A stretch of DNA of 64,000 nt from Mycobacterium sp. Z3061 (GCF_031583025.1 NZ_CP134062.1:2852001-2916000), one strand, 5' to 3'. Numbered from the stretch's first letter, positions 21,366-31,851 are shown. Numbers and translations are program-made. Notes: generated from the sequence alone by a model not told the origin.

Positions 21366-24313
21366 GTTCGCACCCTGGCCACAAAGTCAGCAACGAACGT
21401 CTGGGCGGCGATGCAGTCCCGCAGTCTGTAGCCTGCTTTGTCCGCCGGCATGCGGTTGCGATCATTGTCGCCTGGATCGGCGTCGTAGCGGCCCTCAACA
21501 TCCTCGTTCCGCAACTGGAAACCGTTGGTCACCTCCGCTCGGTATCGCTGAGTCCGACCAAAGCTCCCGGCATCATCGCGATACAACGACTGGGTGCGAT
21601 GTTCAATGAACATCACACCGACAGCGTGGCAATGCTGCTGATTGAAGACACAGCGCCGCTCAGTGACCGCTCCCGCAAGTATTACAACGAGCTAATCGCC
21701 AAACTGAGAGCGGACACCCGTCATGTGCAGTATGTGCAGGATTTGTGGAGCGACCCGCTTACCGCCCCCGGCGCGGAAAGCAATGACGGTCAATCTGTCT
21801 ATGCGCAGGTGTACCTCAATGGCACACAAGGGGAGGCGCTGGCCAATGAATCAGTGGAAGCCGTGCAGGCGATGCTGCATGGCACGCCCGGACCCGGTGG
21901 ACTCAGAGCATTCCTGACGGGTCCCGCAGTAGTGATCGCCGATCAACAGCTTGCCGGCGACCGCAGCATGCGGGTCATCGTGGTGGTCACTTTTGCGGTG
22001 ATCGTGGTGATGCTGTTGTTGGTTTACCGTTCGGTCACCACGGTGGTGTTGGTGTTGGTGATGGTGGTGCTGCAGTTGGCGGCGGCCCGGGGTGTGGTTG
22101 CACTGTTCGCCTATCACGAAATAATCGGTCTCTCCATCTTCACGACAAGCATGTTGGTGACGTTGGTGATTGCGGCGGGTACTGATTACGCGATTTTTTT
22201 GGTGGGGCGGTATCAGGAGGCGCGGGGGGCGGGTCAGGATCGTGAGTCGGCGTATTTCACGATGTTTGGTGGGACTGCGCATGTGGTGTTGGGGTCGGGG
22301 TTGACGATCGCCGGGGCGATGTTGTGTTTGAGTTTTACCCGTTTGCCGTATTTGCAGACGCTGGGTGTTCCCTTGGCGGTGGGCATGACGGTGGGGGTTT
22401 TGGCGGCGTTGACGTTGGGGCCGGCGGTGATTGCGGTGGCTGGCCGGTTTGGCGCGGTGTTGGAGCCGCGGCGGCAGTTGCGGGTGCGTCGGTGGCGCAA
22501 GCTGGGTGCGGCGATTGCGCGCTGGCCGGGTCCGATCCTGATCGGGGCCAGTGCGTTGTCGTTGGTGGGGTTGTTGGCGTTGCCGGGTTATCGGCCGAAT
22601 TTCAACGACCGAAATTATCTGCCGAAAAGCGCACCCGCCAATGTCGGGTATGCGGCGGCGGAGCGGAGTTTCGGTACGGCCCGGATGAATCCGGATGTGT
22701 TGTTGGTGGAGTCCGGTCATGATCTGCGGAATTCGGCGGATTTGTTGGTGATCGACAAGATCGCCAAGGCGTTGTTTCGGGTGGAGGGGATTTCCCGGGT
22801 TCAGGTGATCACCCGCCCGGACGGTAAACCGATCAAGCACACCTCGATTCCGTTCATGATCGGAATGCAAAGCTCGGTGATAAAGCTCAACCAGCCCTAT
22901 CAGCAGCAGCGCATGGCCGATCTGTTGACGCAGGCCGACGAGATGCAAACCACAATCGACACGATGGAGCATATGACTACCCTCGCTGCTGAGATGGCCG
23001 CGGCCACGCACCGGTTGGTGCTGAAAACTCATGCAATGCTGGCGGACGTCGAAGAACTGCGTGACGCGGTGGCGAATTTCGAGGATACGTTCCGGCCGAT
23101 CCGCAGCTACTTTTATTGGGAGAAACACTGCGCCGATATTCCGGTGTGCTGGTCGCTGCGGTCGATCTTTGACGCCATTGATGGAGTGGACGTGCTGACC
23201 GGAGATCTGCAGCAGATCATTCCGGAAATGGATCGACTGGATGTGCTGATGCCCCAAATGGTGGCCCTGATGCCCCAGATGACCCAGGTAATGCGGGCGA
23301 TGAAGGTCGCGGCCCTGACGATGTATGCCACCCAGAAAGGGATGCTGGATCAGATGGCCGCCACCATGGACAACACCAATGCCATGGGTGAGGCGTTCGA
23401 TGCCTCGATGAACGACGACTCGTTCTATCTACCCCCAGAAGTCCTGCAGAATGCCGATTTTCAGCGGGCCATGAAGAATTTTATTTCTCCGGATGGCAAG
23501 TCGGTGCGGTTCATCATTTCCCATCAAAGTGATCCGATGAGTCCCGAGGGGATGGCCAGTACGCAGGCGATCAAGCGGGCGGCTACCGAGGCGATCAAGG
23601 GCACCCCGTTGGAAGGCGCCAAGATCTATCTCGCCGGCACCGCCGCTGTCATCAAGGACATCAACGACGGCAATGACTATGACTTGTTGATCGCCGCCAT
23701 CGCAGCGTTGAGCTTGATTTTCATCATCATGCTCGTCATCACCCGCAGCGCGATCGCGGCCTTGGTGATCGTGGGCACCGTGGCGGCTTCACTGGGTGCC
23801 TCGTTGGGGTTGTCGGTGCTGCTGTGGCAACACGTGTTGGGCATCGAGCTCCATTGGCTGGTTCTGTCGATGTCGGTGATCGTGTTGCTGGCGGTCGGTG
23901 CCGATTACAACTTGTTGCTGGTCTCGCGGCTGAGAGAAGAAATTCAGGCCGGGATCCGCACCGCGATCATCCGCACCCTGGGCGCCACCGGATCGGTGGT
24001 CACCTCCGCCGGCCTGGTGTTCGCCTTCACCATGATCTCGATGGCCGTCAGCGAATTGACCACCATCGCCCAGATCGGCACCACCATCGGCATGGGTCTG
24101 CTCTTTGACACCCTGATTGTGCGCGCACTGATCACCCCCTCGATCGCCGTACTGCTCGGACGCTGGTTCTGGTGGCCACAACGCGTGCGCCCCCGCCCCG
24201 CCCCGCAAGCCTGGCCTGAACCGTCCCAATCTGCGGACAACCATCACAGATCCAACAACTCCGCTGTCCGGCAGGCCGCGCTTGGAATACGTGAGCATCA
24301 GAAAGCGAGGTGA
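21362..24313 (+). CDS. mmpL: MmpL-family RND transporter, first copy
   Basis: 983 residues from the ATG at 21362. A TTG 18 bases upstream is possible, but the ATGA overlap with mmpS favours the ATG. RND topology: helix 1 at about residues 25-50, a periplasmic domain, helices 2-6, a second periplasmic domain rich in methionine and glutamine helices, then helices 7-12. Both Asp-Tyr pairs of the MmpL proton relay are present: D275-Y276 ([10 protein letters not shown]) and D848-Y849 (GADYNLLLV). MmpL proteins move lipids or lipopeptides across the inner membrane. From about residue 207 onward it is nearly identical to the second copy. Its cargo is probably the NRPS product (inference from position). 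Confidence 0.92.
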   Translation: MSSHPGHKVSNERLGGDAVPQSVACFVRRHAVAIIVAWIGVVAALNILVPQLETVGHLRSVSLSPTKAPGIIAIQRLGAMFNEHHTDSVAMLLIEDTAPLSDRSRKYYNELIAKLRADTRHVQYVQDLWSDPLTAPGAESNDGQSVYAQVYLNGTQGEALANESVEAVQAMLHGTPGPGGLRAFLTGPAVVIADQQLAGDRSMRVIVVVTFAVIVVMLLLVYRSVTTVVLVLVMVVLQLAAARGVVALFAYHEIIGLSIFTTSMLVTLVIAAGTDYAIFLVGRYQEARGAGQDRESAYFTMFGGTAHVVLGSGLTIAGAMLCLSFTRLPYLQTLGVPLAVGMTVGVLAALTLGPAVIAVAGRFGAVLEPRRQLRVRRWRKLGAAIARWPGPILIGASALSLVGLLALPGYRPNFNDRNYLPKSAPANVGYAAAERSFGTARMNPDVLLVESGHDLRNSADLLVIDKIAKALFRVEGISRVQVITRPDGKPIKHTSIPFMIGMQSSVIKLNQPYQQQRMADLLTQADEMQTTIDTMEHMTTLAAEMAAATHRLVLKTHAMLADVEELRDAVANFEDTFRPIRSYFYWEKHCADIPVCWSLRSIFDAIDGVDVLTGDLQQIIPEMDRLDVLMPQMVALMPQMTQVMRAMKVAALTMYATQKGMLDQMAATMDNTNAMGEAFDASMNDDSFYLPPEVLQNADFQRAMKNFISPDGKSVRFIISHQSDPMSPEGMASTQAIKRAATEAIKGTPLEGAKIYLAGTAAVIKDINDGNDYDLLIAAIAALSLIFIIMLVITRSAIAALVIVGTVAASLGASLGLSVLLWQHVLGIELHWLVLSMSVIVLLAVGADYNLLLVSRLREEIQAGIRTAIIRTLGATGSVVTSAGLVFAFTMISMAVSELTTIAQIGTTIGMGLLFDTLIVRALITPSIAVLLGRWFWWPQRVRPRPAPQAWPEPSQSADNHHRSNNSAVRQAALGIREHQKAR

Positions 24314-24392
24314 AATTGGTCAGGGTAAGAAGCATCAGCGGGCTCTAAGAGCGGCCGCATTCGTCAAACAAATCAATAAGTCCGATGACAAC

Positions 24393-24411
24393 CTCAGCTT
24401 TCAGCGCTGAG
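24393..24411 (+). other. Small hairpin just upstream of the MbtH-like gene
   Basis: CTCAGC (24393-24398) pairs with GCTGAG (24406-24411), and TCAGCGCTGA (24401-24410) is itself a perfect palindrome. It sits 26 bases before the start codon. It could be an mRNA hairpin or a protein site; it has no U-tract and is not a convincing terminator. Confidence 0.25.
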
Positions 24412-24436
24412 ATTATTGGGAGAAAGTAGAGAGAAA

Positions 24437-24652
24437 ATGAGCGATAATCCTTTCGACAATGAGGACGGCTTGTTCTTCGTCCTGATTAACGACGAGGAGC
24501 AGCATAGCTTGTGGCCAACCTTCGCTGAAGTTCCAGCCGGTTGGCGTGTAGTTTATGGTGAAGCCAGTCGCGCTGACTGCGTCGAATACGTGGACCAGAA
24601 CTGGACGGATATACGGCCCAAGAGCCTGAAGGAAAGATTAGCCCTCAACTGA
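24437..24652 (+). CDS. MbtH-like protein
   Basis: 71 residues, typical for MbtH-like proteins, which bind NRPS adenylation domains and are often needed for their folding or activity. It has the family signature: NPFDNEDG at the N-terminus, DEEQHSLWP, VPAGW and NWTDIRPKSL. I chose the ATG at 24437, preceded by AGAGAGAAA; a TTG at 24416 would add seven residues absent from the family. It lies between the two mmpL genes, about 120 bases after the first. It is the natural partner of the divergent NRPS. Confidence 0.95.
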   Translation: MSDNPFDNEDGLFFVLINDEEQHSLWPTFAEVPAGWRVVYGEASRADCVEYVDQNWTDIRPKSLKERLALN

Positions 24653-24840
24653 TCACTCGGTTAGCTAACGATCACCTCTGCGCGTGGGTTTTGCTGGCTA
24701 CTATTCTCATGGCCACGAGCTCGCCAACGACCCGAGCCCTGCCAAAATATTTCAGGAGATGATGTCTGGATGTTTGCTCGCAAAATTCAGCTGCCACTTC
24801 GAATATTGAGTCCCTGGTGGTTCCCAGGCGAAGTCACCTC

Positions 24841-24933
24841 TGTGGATACCGCTATACATTGCACGGCCGGCGCGGGGGGCGAACCGCGTCAGGACCTAAT
24901 GCGGGGACCTCTTGTTTGGTGAAAGTGGGATGA
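24841..24933 (+). pseudogene. C-terminal relic of a second mmpS
   Basis: The bases just before the second mmpL read, in one frame, [17 protein letters not shown] and stop, against [17 protein letters not shown] and stop in the intact mmpS. The stop overlaps the mmpL ATG (ATGA), exactly as in the first pair. Upstream of about 24880 the similarity fades, with only a possible shifted SPWW segment near 24810, and there is no start codon or membrane helix. I read this as the remnant of a duplicated mmpS-mmpL unit. Confidence 0.6.
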
Positions 24934-27854
24934 CGTCCGCATCGACCGAAACAGTAGGCCAGAAAAAGCTGGCGGGACCTCACTCGGGACGGTTCTTTGT
25001 CGCGAGTATGATTCGCCGGCTCGCGATCCCCATTATCGTAGGTTGGATAGCTCTCGTTGCGGTCCTCATCCTCTTCGTACCCCCACTTGAGGTGGTCGCG
25101 GAAATGCGTGCGGTGTCGACTTCTGCCGTTCACGCTCCCTCCGTAATTGGCGCAAAACGCATCAACCAGCTGTTCGCCGAGCATGGTGCTGACAGCACGA
25201 TAATGCTCGTACTTGAAGGCAAGGAACCGCTTGGCGACGATGCTCACGCCTACTATGACCAGGTCGTCACGAAGCTCAGGGCTGACCAAGAGCACGTGAT
25301 AAACGTGCGGGACTATTGGAGCGATCCGATCACCGAGTCAGGCGCAGAGAGTGCCGATGGGAAATTCTCTTATGTCGCAGTCAATCTCGTTGGACTGCAA
25401 GGGCAGGCGCGGTCTCTGAGCGCGGTTAAGGCCATTCAACGGATCGTCGATAGCACGCCGGCTCCAAAGGGCGTCAAAACGTATGTCACCGGGCCCGCGG
25501 CGCTGATGGTGGATCAGCAGATCGCCGCAAAGCGGAGTCTGGAAACCGTCGAGCTGGCCACCCTTGCGGTGATCGTGGTGATGCTGTTGTTGGTTTACCG
25601 TTCGGTCACCACGGTGGTGTTGGTGTTGGTGATGGTGGTGCTGCAGTTGATGGCGGCCCGGGGTGTGGTCGCTTTGCTCGGTTACCAAGAGCTGATCGGG
25701 CTTTCGGCGTTTGCCACCAGTGTTTTGGTGACGTTGGTGATTGCGGCGGGTACTGATTACGCGATTTTTTTGGTGGGGCGGTATCAGGAGGCGCGGGGGG
25801 CGGGTCAGGATCGTGAGTCGGCGTATTTCACGATGTTTGGTGGGACTGCGCATGTGGTGTTGGGGTCGGGGTTGACGATCGCCGGGGCGATGTTGTGTTT
25901 AGGTTTTACCCGTTTGCCGTATTTGCAGACGCTGGGTGTTCCCTTGGCGGTGGGCATGACGGTGGGGGTTTTGGCGGCGTTGACGTTGGGGCCGGCGGTG
26001 ATTGCGGTGGCTGGCCGGTTTGGCGCGGTGTTGGAGCCGCGGCGGCAGTTGCGGGTGCGTCGGTGGCGCAAGCTGGGTGCGGCGATTGCGCGCTGGCCGG
26101 GTCCGATCCTGATCGGGGCCGGTGCGTTGTCGTTGGTGGGGTTGTTGGCGTTGCCGGGTTATCGGCCGAATTTCAACGACCGAAATTATCTGCCGAAAGA
26201 TCTGCCGGCCAATCTCGGGTATGCGGCGGCGGAGCGGGGTTTCGGTGCGGCGCGGATGAATCCGGATGTGTTGTTGGTGGAATCGGGTCATGATCTGCGG
26301 AATTCGGCGGATTTGTTGGTGATCGACAAGATCGCCAAGGCGTTGTTTCGGGTGGAGGGGATTTCTCGGGTTCAGGTGATCACCCGCCCGGACGGTAAAC
26401 CGATCAAGCACACCTCGATTCCGTTCATGATCGGGATGCAAGGCTCCATGATGCAGCTAGATCAGCCTTATCAGCAGCAGCGGATGGCCGATCTGTTGAC
26501 GCAGGCCGACGAGATGCAAACCAGTATCGACACGATGGAGCAGATGACCCGCCTCGCTGCTGAGATGGCCGCGGCCACGCACCGGTTGGTGCTGAAAACT
26601 CATGCAATGCTGGCGGACGTCGAAGAACTGCGTGACGCGGTGGCGAATTTCGAGGATACGTTCCGGCCGATCCGCAGCTACTTTTATTGGGAGAAACACT
26701 GCGCCGATATTCCGGTGTGCTGGTCGCTGCGGTCGATCTTTGACGCCATTGATGGAGTGGACGTGCTGACCGGAGATCTGCAGCAGATCATTCCGGAAAT
26801 GGATCGACTGGATGTGCTGATGCCCCAGATGGTGGCCTTAATGCCCCAGATGACCCAGGCCGTACGGGACATGAAAGCACTGACGCTGACGATGTATGCC
26901 TCCCAGAAGGGGATGCTGGATCAGATGGCGGCCACCATGGACAACACCAATGCCATGGGGAAGGCGTTCGATGCCTCGATGAACGACGACTCGTTCTACC
27001 TGCCCCCGGAAGTATTCAAAAATGAGAACTTCCAGCGGGCCATGAAGAATTTCATCTCTCCGGATGGCAAGTCCGTACGGTTCATCATCTCCCATCAAAG
27101 TGATCCGATGAGTCCGGAGGGCATGGCCAGTACGCAGGCGATCAAGCGGGCGGCTACCGAGGCGATCAAGGGCACCCCGTTGGAAGGCGCCAAGATCTAT
27201 CTCGCCGGCACTGCCGCCACCGTCAAGGACATCAACGACGGCAATGACTATGACTTGTTGATCGCCGCCATCGCAGCGTTGAGCTTGATTTTCATCATCA
27301 TGCTCGTCATCACCCGCAGCGCGATCGCGGCTTTGGTGATCGTGGGCACCGTGGCGGCTTCACTGGGTGCCTCGTTGGGGTTGTCGGTGCTGCTGTGGCA
27401 ACACTTGCTGGGCATCGACTTGAACTGGCTGGTTCTGTCGATGTCGGTGATCGTGTTGCTGGCGGTCGGTGCCGATTACAACTTGTTGCTGGTCTCGCGG
27501 CTGAGAGAAGAAATTCAGGCCGGGATCCGCACCGCGATCATCCGCACCCTGGGCGCCACCGGATCGGTGGTCACCTCCGCCGGCCTGGTGTTCGCCTTCA
27601 CCATGATCTCGATGGCCGTCAGCGAATTGACCACCATCGCCCAGATCGGCACCACCATCGGCATGGGTCTGCTCTTTGACACCCTGATTGTGCGCGCACT
27701 GATCACCCCCTCGATCGCCGTACTGCTCGGACGCTGGTTCTGGTGGCCACAACGCGTGCGCCCCCGCCCCGCCCCGCAAGCTTGGCCGAGACCTGCACCC
27801 ACTACCGCACCGTCGCAACCCGCCACCGACAACCTCGTCACCTCCCCGGCGTGA
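24930..27854 (+). CDS. mmpL: MmpL-family RND transporter, second copy
   Basis: 974 residues from the ATG at 24930; a TTG at 24912 lies in the mmpS relic and is unlikely. It has the same fold as the first copy, with D276-Y277 and D849-Y850 as proton-relay pairs. The first roughly 200 residues (helix 1 and the first periplasmic domain) differ clearly from the first copy. The rest is nearly identical at base level, with small variable islands (for example around 25670-25730 and 27010-27030). Paired MmpLs behind one MmpS also occur in glycopeptidolipid loci, where both are required. Here the pair probably exports one product. Confidence 0.92.
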   Translation: MTSASTETVGQKKLAGPHSGRFFVASMIRRLAIPIIVGWIALVAVLILFVPPLEVVAEMRAVSTSAVHAPSVIGAKRINQLFAEHGADSTIMLVLEGKEPLGDDAHAYYDQVVTKLRADQEHVINVRDYWSDPITESGAESADGKFSYVAVNLVGLQGQARSLSAVKAIQRIVDSTPAPKGVKTYVTGPAALMVDQQIAAKRSLETVELATLAVIVVMLLLVYRSVTTVVLVLVMVVLQLMAARGVVALLGYQELIGLSAFATSVLVTLVIAAGTDYAIFLVGRYQEARGAGQDRESAYFTMFGGTAHVVLGSGLTIAGAMLCLGFTRLPYLQTLGVPLAVGMTVGVLAALTLGPAVIAVAGRFGAVLEPRRQLRVRRWRKLGAAIARWPGPILIGAGALSLVGLLALPGYRPNFNDRNYLPKDLPANLGYAAAERGFGAARMNPDVLLVESGHDLRNSADLLVIDKIAKALFRVEGISRVQVITRPDGKPIKHTSIPFMIGMQGSMMQLDQPYQQQRMADLLTQADEMQTSIDTMEQMTRLAAEMAAATHRLVLKTHAMLADVEELRDAVANFEDTFRPIRSYFYWEKHCADIPVCWSLRSIFDAIDGVDVLTGDLQQIIPEMDRLDVLMPQMVALMPQMTQAVRDMKALTLTMYASQKGMLDQMAATMDNTNAMGKAFDASMNDDSFYLPPEVFKNENFQRAMKNFISPDGKSVRFIISHQSDPMSPEGMASTQAIKRAATEAIKGTPLEGAKIYLAGTAATVKDINDGNDYDLLIAAIAALSLIFIIMLVITRSAIAALVIVGTVAASLGASLGLSVLLWQHLLGIDLNWLVLSMSVIVLLAVGADYNLLLVSRLREEIQAGIRTAIIRTLGATGSVVTSAGLVFAFTMISMAVSELTTIAQIGTTIGMGLLFDTLIVRALITPSIAVLLGRWFWWPQRVRPRPAPQAWPRPAPTTAPSQPATDNLVTSPA

Positions 27855-28214
27855 TTCGGAAGTTTTATACGACTTTCTCTGTAGCTTCGAGCGAATACAT
27901 CCGGGGGAATCTCTGCCCGGCAGGTGGTTTTGGTTGGCGGCGCTGATTTCCCCGGCTTTCGGTGATACGCCCGGCGACTCGGCGTCCATGTGCTGGCACC
28001 GGCGTAGTACCAGTTGTTCGTGGCGAGCGGATGACCCGATATTTTGAAACGTAAACGTCGCAGAATATATATTTTCGTCTACAGATAGACACACTTTTCT
28101 ACTTTGATTCTTGTGCATCCAGTTATCTGATTATTCGAGTAAATTAGTAGGACCAAAGAATAGTGCGAAACAGTGACGGCGCTGCTGATCCAGAATGCTG
28201 CAAAGGAGAAGGTT
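27855..28214. other. Intergenic region before the DrrA-type gene
   Basis: 360 bases with a strongly AT-rich second half (28020-28160). It probably carries a promoter for the exporter genes. I see no gene, RNA gene or clear terminator in it. Confidence 0.45.
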
Positions 28215-29180
28215 ATGTTGCGGTCCGATCCGGCAGTGGAAGTGATCGACCTCTGCAAGAGGTACGGTCACGTCACAGCTGTCGACGGCGTCAGCTTCAC
28301 TGTGCCGCAAGGTGGTGTTCTAGGCCTGCTCGGACCCAACGGTGCCGGCAAGACCACGACAATGAAGTTGCTGACCACGTTGACACGCCCGACGAGCGGT
28401 ACCGCACGCGTCGCTGGCCACGATGTGTGCATGGCTCCCGACATGGTCCGCAGAAAAATCGGATTGGCTTGCCAGGAAGCAACTCTCGATGGGCTATTAA
28501 CGGGCCGCGAGAACATCGACATGATTGGCAGCTTGTACGGATTTCGGCGAAAAGAGTTGACGCGCTTAAGTGATGAGCTTTTGGAACAATTCTCCGTCGC
28601 TGAAATTGCCGATAGGCGTGTTGATTCCTACTCCGGGGGGATGCGCCGTCGATTCGATATCGCGGTGAGCCTGCTTGCGCGGCCGCAGGTGCTGTTCCTC
28701 GATGAGCCATCTGCCGGGCTGGATCCGCACAGTCGCGTCGAGTTGTGGAAGCTGTTGCGCAGTCTCGTCGATGATGGACTGACCTTGGTCGTAACTACCC
28801 AGTACCTCGAGGAAGCCGATCGGCTCGCCGACAATATCGTCGTTATAGATAATGGCAGGGTCATCGCGCAGGGCTCACCGTTCGAGCTCAAGCAACAAGC
28901 CGGGGAAGCGAATGTGGTTGTAACCGTTTCTCATGCGAGTGATCTCGCACCGGTCGAGGCGGTGTTGCGGAGGAGTGCTGCGGAGGTACTTGTCGACGCA
29001 AACGCCCGGCGACTGATGGTGACCTCTGACGGTTTGCCGGACCTTTCTGAAATTGCTAAAGCATTGCATCACAGCGGGATTCGGATCGAGGACATCCGGC
29101 TTTCGCGGCCGACTCTTGATGAAGTGTTCATCGCGCTGACCCGACGTTGCACCGGCTCCTGGGAAGGTAAGACAGCATGA
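28215..29180 (+). CDS. DrrA-type ABC transporter ATPase
   Basis: 321 residues from the ATG at 28215, which has a strong ribosome site (AAGGAG at 28203-28208). A GTG at 28173 is a worse choice. Walker A is GPNGAGKT at residues 40-47, the signature is YSGGMRRR, and Walker B is VLFLDEPSAGLDP. The DrrA-family C-terminal extension ends in DIRLSRPTLDEVFIALT. Members export antibiotics or, in mycobacteria, phthiocerol dimycocerosates and glycopeptidolipid-type lipids. The stop overlaps the next ATG (ATGA), so it pairs with the permease. Confidence 0.9.
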   Translation: MLRSDPAVEVIDLCKRYGHVTAVDGVSFTVPQGGVLGLLGPNGAGKTTTMKLLTTLTRPTSGTARVAGHDVCMAPDMVRRKIGLACQEATLDGLLTGRENIDMIGSLYGFRRKELTRLSDELLEQFSVAEIADRRVDSYSGGMRRRFDIAVSLLARPQVLFLDEPSAGLDPHSRVELWKLLRSLVDDGLTLVVTTQYLEEADRLADNIVVIDNGRVIAQGSPFELKQQAGEANVVVTVSHASDLAPVEAVLRRSAAEVLVDANARRLMVTSDGLPDLSEIAKALHHSGIRIEDIRLSRPTLDEVFIALTRRCTGSWEGKTA

Positions 29181-30034
29181 CTATTGTGCGGGATGCATCC
29201 ACAACTCATCCCCAATCTGTGCATTACTCTGATGGGCACAGCTCTGGTATCGCGCGGCAGATATCGGTTATGTTGAAGCGGCACCTGATCAGGGTCAGGC
29301 GGAAGCCCGAGACACTCCTGCAATTGCTGCTGCAGCCGGTTGCTTTCGTGCTGTTCTTTACTTTTGTCGTGGGCCGGTCGATCAGCGCGGATCTGGTGCC
29401 GCGTTACCGCGAATTTCTGTTGCCTGGAATTCAGGCCCAAGCCATTGTCTCCACAATAGTAATTGTCGGTGCTGCAATTTCCTTTGATCTCGAAAATTGC
29501 ATCTTCATTAGATTTCGATCGCTTCCGATTTCCAATTATTCGCCGCTCATCGCACGCGGTCTGATTGCGTTGCTCTATTCAATGATCGGGTATGTTGTCA
29601 TCGGTCTGGTCGGATTTCTTGTCGGTTGGCGGTTCAGCTGCAGCGTTGCCGATGCCGCGCTGGCCCTAGGGTTGGTGCTGACGTTCGGTCTGGGCTTTAT
29701 GTGGCTCGGAATGGCCGTCGGACTGTTGATGAAGACAGTCGAGGGAATAGGCACGATAACGTTCCTAATCACACTGCCAGTCATCGCACTGTCGAATGCC
29801 TTCGCGCCGACACAGCCGATGCCGCACGTGCTGCGTGTGATCGCCGAGTGGAACCCGCTATCCGCTGCTTCTCAGGCCCTGCGTGAACTCACGACGCACG
29901 CTCCGCCTGCGCCGCCGAGCGCACAATTACCGATGCACCACCCAGCGCTGTTCACGCTGATCTACTCCATCACTTTCGCCGTAGTGTTAGCGCCGATGGC
30001 CGTTCGTGCGTACGTGCGCCGCACCTCTCAGTAG
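29177..30034 (+). CDS. DrrB-type ABC transporter permease
   Basis: 285 residues, ABC-2 type. A cytoplasmic N-terminus carries a LKRHLIRVRRKPE segment, followed by about six helices. The first is AFVLFFTFVVG; later ones include ALGLVLTFGLGFMWLGMAVGLL and ITFLITLPVIALSNAF. The conserved FAPTQPMPHVLRVIAEWNPLS stretch is typical of DrrB/DrrC. It is coupled to the ATPase by a 4-base overlap. Its stop lies only four bases from the stop of the convergent qor gene, so this is the right edge of the accessory locus. Confidence 0.9.
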   Translation: MTIVRDASTTHPQSVHYSDGHSSGIARQISVMLKRHLIRVRRKPETLLQLLLQPVAFVLFFTFVVGRSISADLVPRYREFLLPGIQAQAIVSTIVIVGAAISFDLENCIFIRFRSLPISNYSPLIARGLIALLYSMIGYVVIGLVGFLVGWRFSCSVADAALALGLVLTFGLGFMWLGMAVGLLMKTVEGIGTITFLITLPVIALSNAFAPTQPMPHVLRVIAEWNPLSAASQALRELTTHAPPAPPSAQLPMHHPALFTLIYSITFAVVLAPMAVRAYVRRTSQ

Positions 30035-30038
30035 GCAG

Positions 30039-31016
30039 TTAGGGCAGCAACACGATCGAGCCGGTGGTCTTGCGGCCCTCCAGGTCGGTGTGGGCACGCG
30101 CGGCTTCGGCCAGGGGATAAGTCCCGCCGATCTCGACCCGAACGGCCCCGCTGCCGATCACGTCGAACAGTTCGGCCGCCCTCCCGCTGAACTCCTCACC
30201 GGTGCGGATGAAGTGGGCGAGCGAGGGCCGGGTGAGGTACACCGATCCGGCGTAGTTGAGCTGCTGGGGATCGAACGGCGGCACCGGTCCGCTGGCCGCG
30301 CCGAACAGCGCCAGCGTCCCGCGGACGGCCAGGCTTGCCAGGCTGGCATCGAATGTGGTTGCACCGACCCCGTCATAGACCACGGCTACCCCGGCGCCGC
30401 CGGTGAGCCCGCGAATCTGCTGGCCGAACTGGTAGGCGTCGGTGGGGTAGGGAAGCACCTCGGCGGCGCCCGCATCCCGGGACAGTCGTTCCTTCTCCGG
30501 CGTCGACACGGTCGAGATCACCCGCGCCCCGAGGTGCGTCGCCCACTGCGTCAAGATCAGCCCGACGCCGCCCGCGCCGGCGTGCACCAGCACGCTGTCT
30601 CCGCGCTGCACCGGGTACACCGACTTCAGCAGGTACTGCGCGGTCAGCCCCTTCAGCAGCGCCGATGCGGCCACCTCCGAGCTGATGCCATCTGGGACTC
30701 TGGCGGTCAAAAATGCTGGGGCCGTGCATAATTCGGCATAAGAGCCATTGGCTGAGGCGCTCACCACCCGGTCGCCGACGTTGATGTCGCCGCCGGTGTC
30801 CGGGCCGACCGCCGTCACCGTCCCGCACACCTCGGAGCCCAGTACGAACGGAAGCGGGCGCGGGTACTGACCGGAGCGGAAGTAGGTGTCGATGAAGTTG
30901 ACGCCAATGGCTTCCGAACGGATCAGCAGTTCGCCGGGGCCAGGCTCGGGCTGGGCGACGTCGCGGTAGTTCAGGACTTCGGGGCCGCCGGTTTCGCCGA
31001 CTTCGATCGCGTGCAT
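30039..31016 (-). CDS. qor: NADPH:quinone oxidoreductase (zeta-crystallin family)
   Basis: 325 residues. Medium-chain reductase that passes electrons from NADPH to quinones, with no zinc-binding cysteines. The nucleotide-binding motif is HAGAGGVGLILTQ, followed by the family's YDGVGATTFDASL. It is strongly similar in sequence and length to M. tuberculosis Rv1454c, from MHAIEV to SIVLLP, which fixes the start at 31016; an upstream start at 31073 would add an unrelated leader. It is the first gene of the conserved chromosomal block. Confidence 0.93.
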   Translation of the reverse strand: MHAIEVGETGGPEVLNYRDVAQPEPGPGELLIRSEAIGVNFIDTYFRSGQYPRPLPFVLGSEVCGTVTAVGPDTGGDINVGDRVVSASANGSYAELCTAPAFLTARVPDGISSEVAASALLKGLTAQYLLKSVYPVQRGDSVLVHAGAGGVGLILTQWATHLGARVISTVSTPEKERLSRDAGAAEVLPYPTDAYQFGQQIRGLTGGAGVAVVYDGVGATTFDASLASLAVRGTLALFGAASGPVPPFDPQQLNYAGSVYLTRPSLAHFIRTGEEFSGRAAELFDVIGSGAVRVEIGGTYPLAEAARAHTDLEGRKTTGSIVLLP

Positions 31017-31035
31017 GCCGATATCATGCCCGGGC

Positions 31036-31851
31036 ATGAAGTTAGCCCGACCGGACACCTTCCATCCGCGCATCGTGCTGGCGGGTAGTCCGCAGCGCGC
31101 CGCGGGCGATGACGCCGGGTTGGTGGCCGCGCTGCGCGCCCGCGGCCTGCACGCCCGGTGGTTGCCCTGGGACGACCCGGACGTGACCGACGCGCATCTG
31201 GTGATTCTGCGCGACGCCGGGGACTACGCCACGCGACTACCCGAATTTCTGGCATGGACCACACGCGTGCAGCACCTGCTCAATCCTGCGGACGTCATCG
31301 CCTGGAACGCCGATCGCCGCTACCTCGAGGACCTGGCGCAGCGGGGCGTACCGACCGTGCCGGGTCAGATGCACGAGCCGGGGGAGTCCATGCGGCTACC
31401 GTCGGACGGCCACGTCTACGTCGGCGCTAGCAGCGGCACCGGCCTGCGGCGATTCACCGACCGGTTGGACGCCGAGGCCTACATCAGGGGTTGCCCGAAG
31501 AGCGTGTTCGTGCAGGCAGACTCCGCGCCGGAAACCGTGCTCGTCTTCGTCGGCGGCAAACCGTCGCACGCGTTCACCTTGCAGGACGGTGGCCTTCATC
31601 AGGGGGAGGCTGACTTCGAGCTCTGGGATGTCGGCTCGGCGGCCGTCGAGGCCGCCCCGGGTGATCTGCTCTACGCACGGGTGCACCTGTCCGGGGCACG
31701 ACTGCTGGAGTTGCAGCTGATCGACCCGTCGCTGGGGTGGCTGCGCCTGGACGCCGAAACGCGAGGCCTGGCTCAGCGCGAGTTCGCCCTGGCCGTCGAG
31801 TCAGCTCTGGAGCGCCTCGGGCTCGGCCCGTTCTCTCATCGACGCCCATAA
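31036..31851 (+). CDS. Conserved protein of the Rv1455 type, possible ATP-grasp fold
   Basis: 271 residues from the ATG at 31036; an ATG at 31015 would overlap the qor start. It begins like a nucleotide-binding domain (RIVLAGSPQRAAGDDAGLVAAL) and has a middle section (LLNPADVIAWNADRRYLEDL, then RGVPTVPG) that looks like the pre-ATP-grasp part of carboxylate-amine ligases. A C-terminal LLYARVHLSG resembles the ATP-grasp end. Substrate unknown. It is divergent from qor with about 19 bases between starts, and its last 51 bases overlap ctaA on the other strand. Confidence 0.75.
   Translation: MKLARPDTFHPRIVLAGSPQRAAGDDAGLVAALRARGLHARWLPWDDPDVTDAHLVILRDAGDYATRLPEFLAWTTRVQHLLNPADVIAWNADRRYLEDLAQRGVPTVPGQMHEPGESMRLPSDGHVYVGASSGTGLRRFTDRLDAEAYIRGCPKSVFVQADSAPETVLVFVGGKPSHAFTLQDGGLHQGEADFELWDVGSAAVEAAPGDLLYARVHLSGARLLELQLIDPSLGWLRLDAETRGLAQREFALAVESALERLGLGPFSHRRP

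Noticed and set aside
21851-23257. Long minus-strand frame opposite the first mmpL
   Set aside because: It is antisense to conserved transporter codons, rich in His, Arg and Gln, and resembles no protein.
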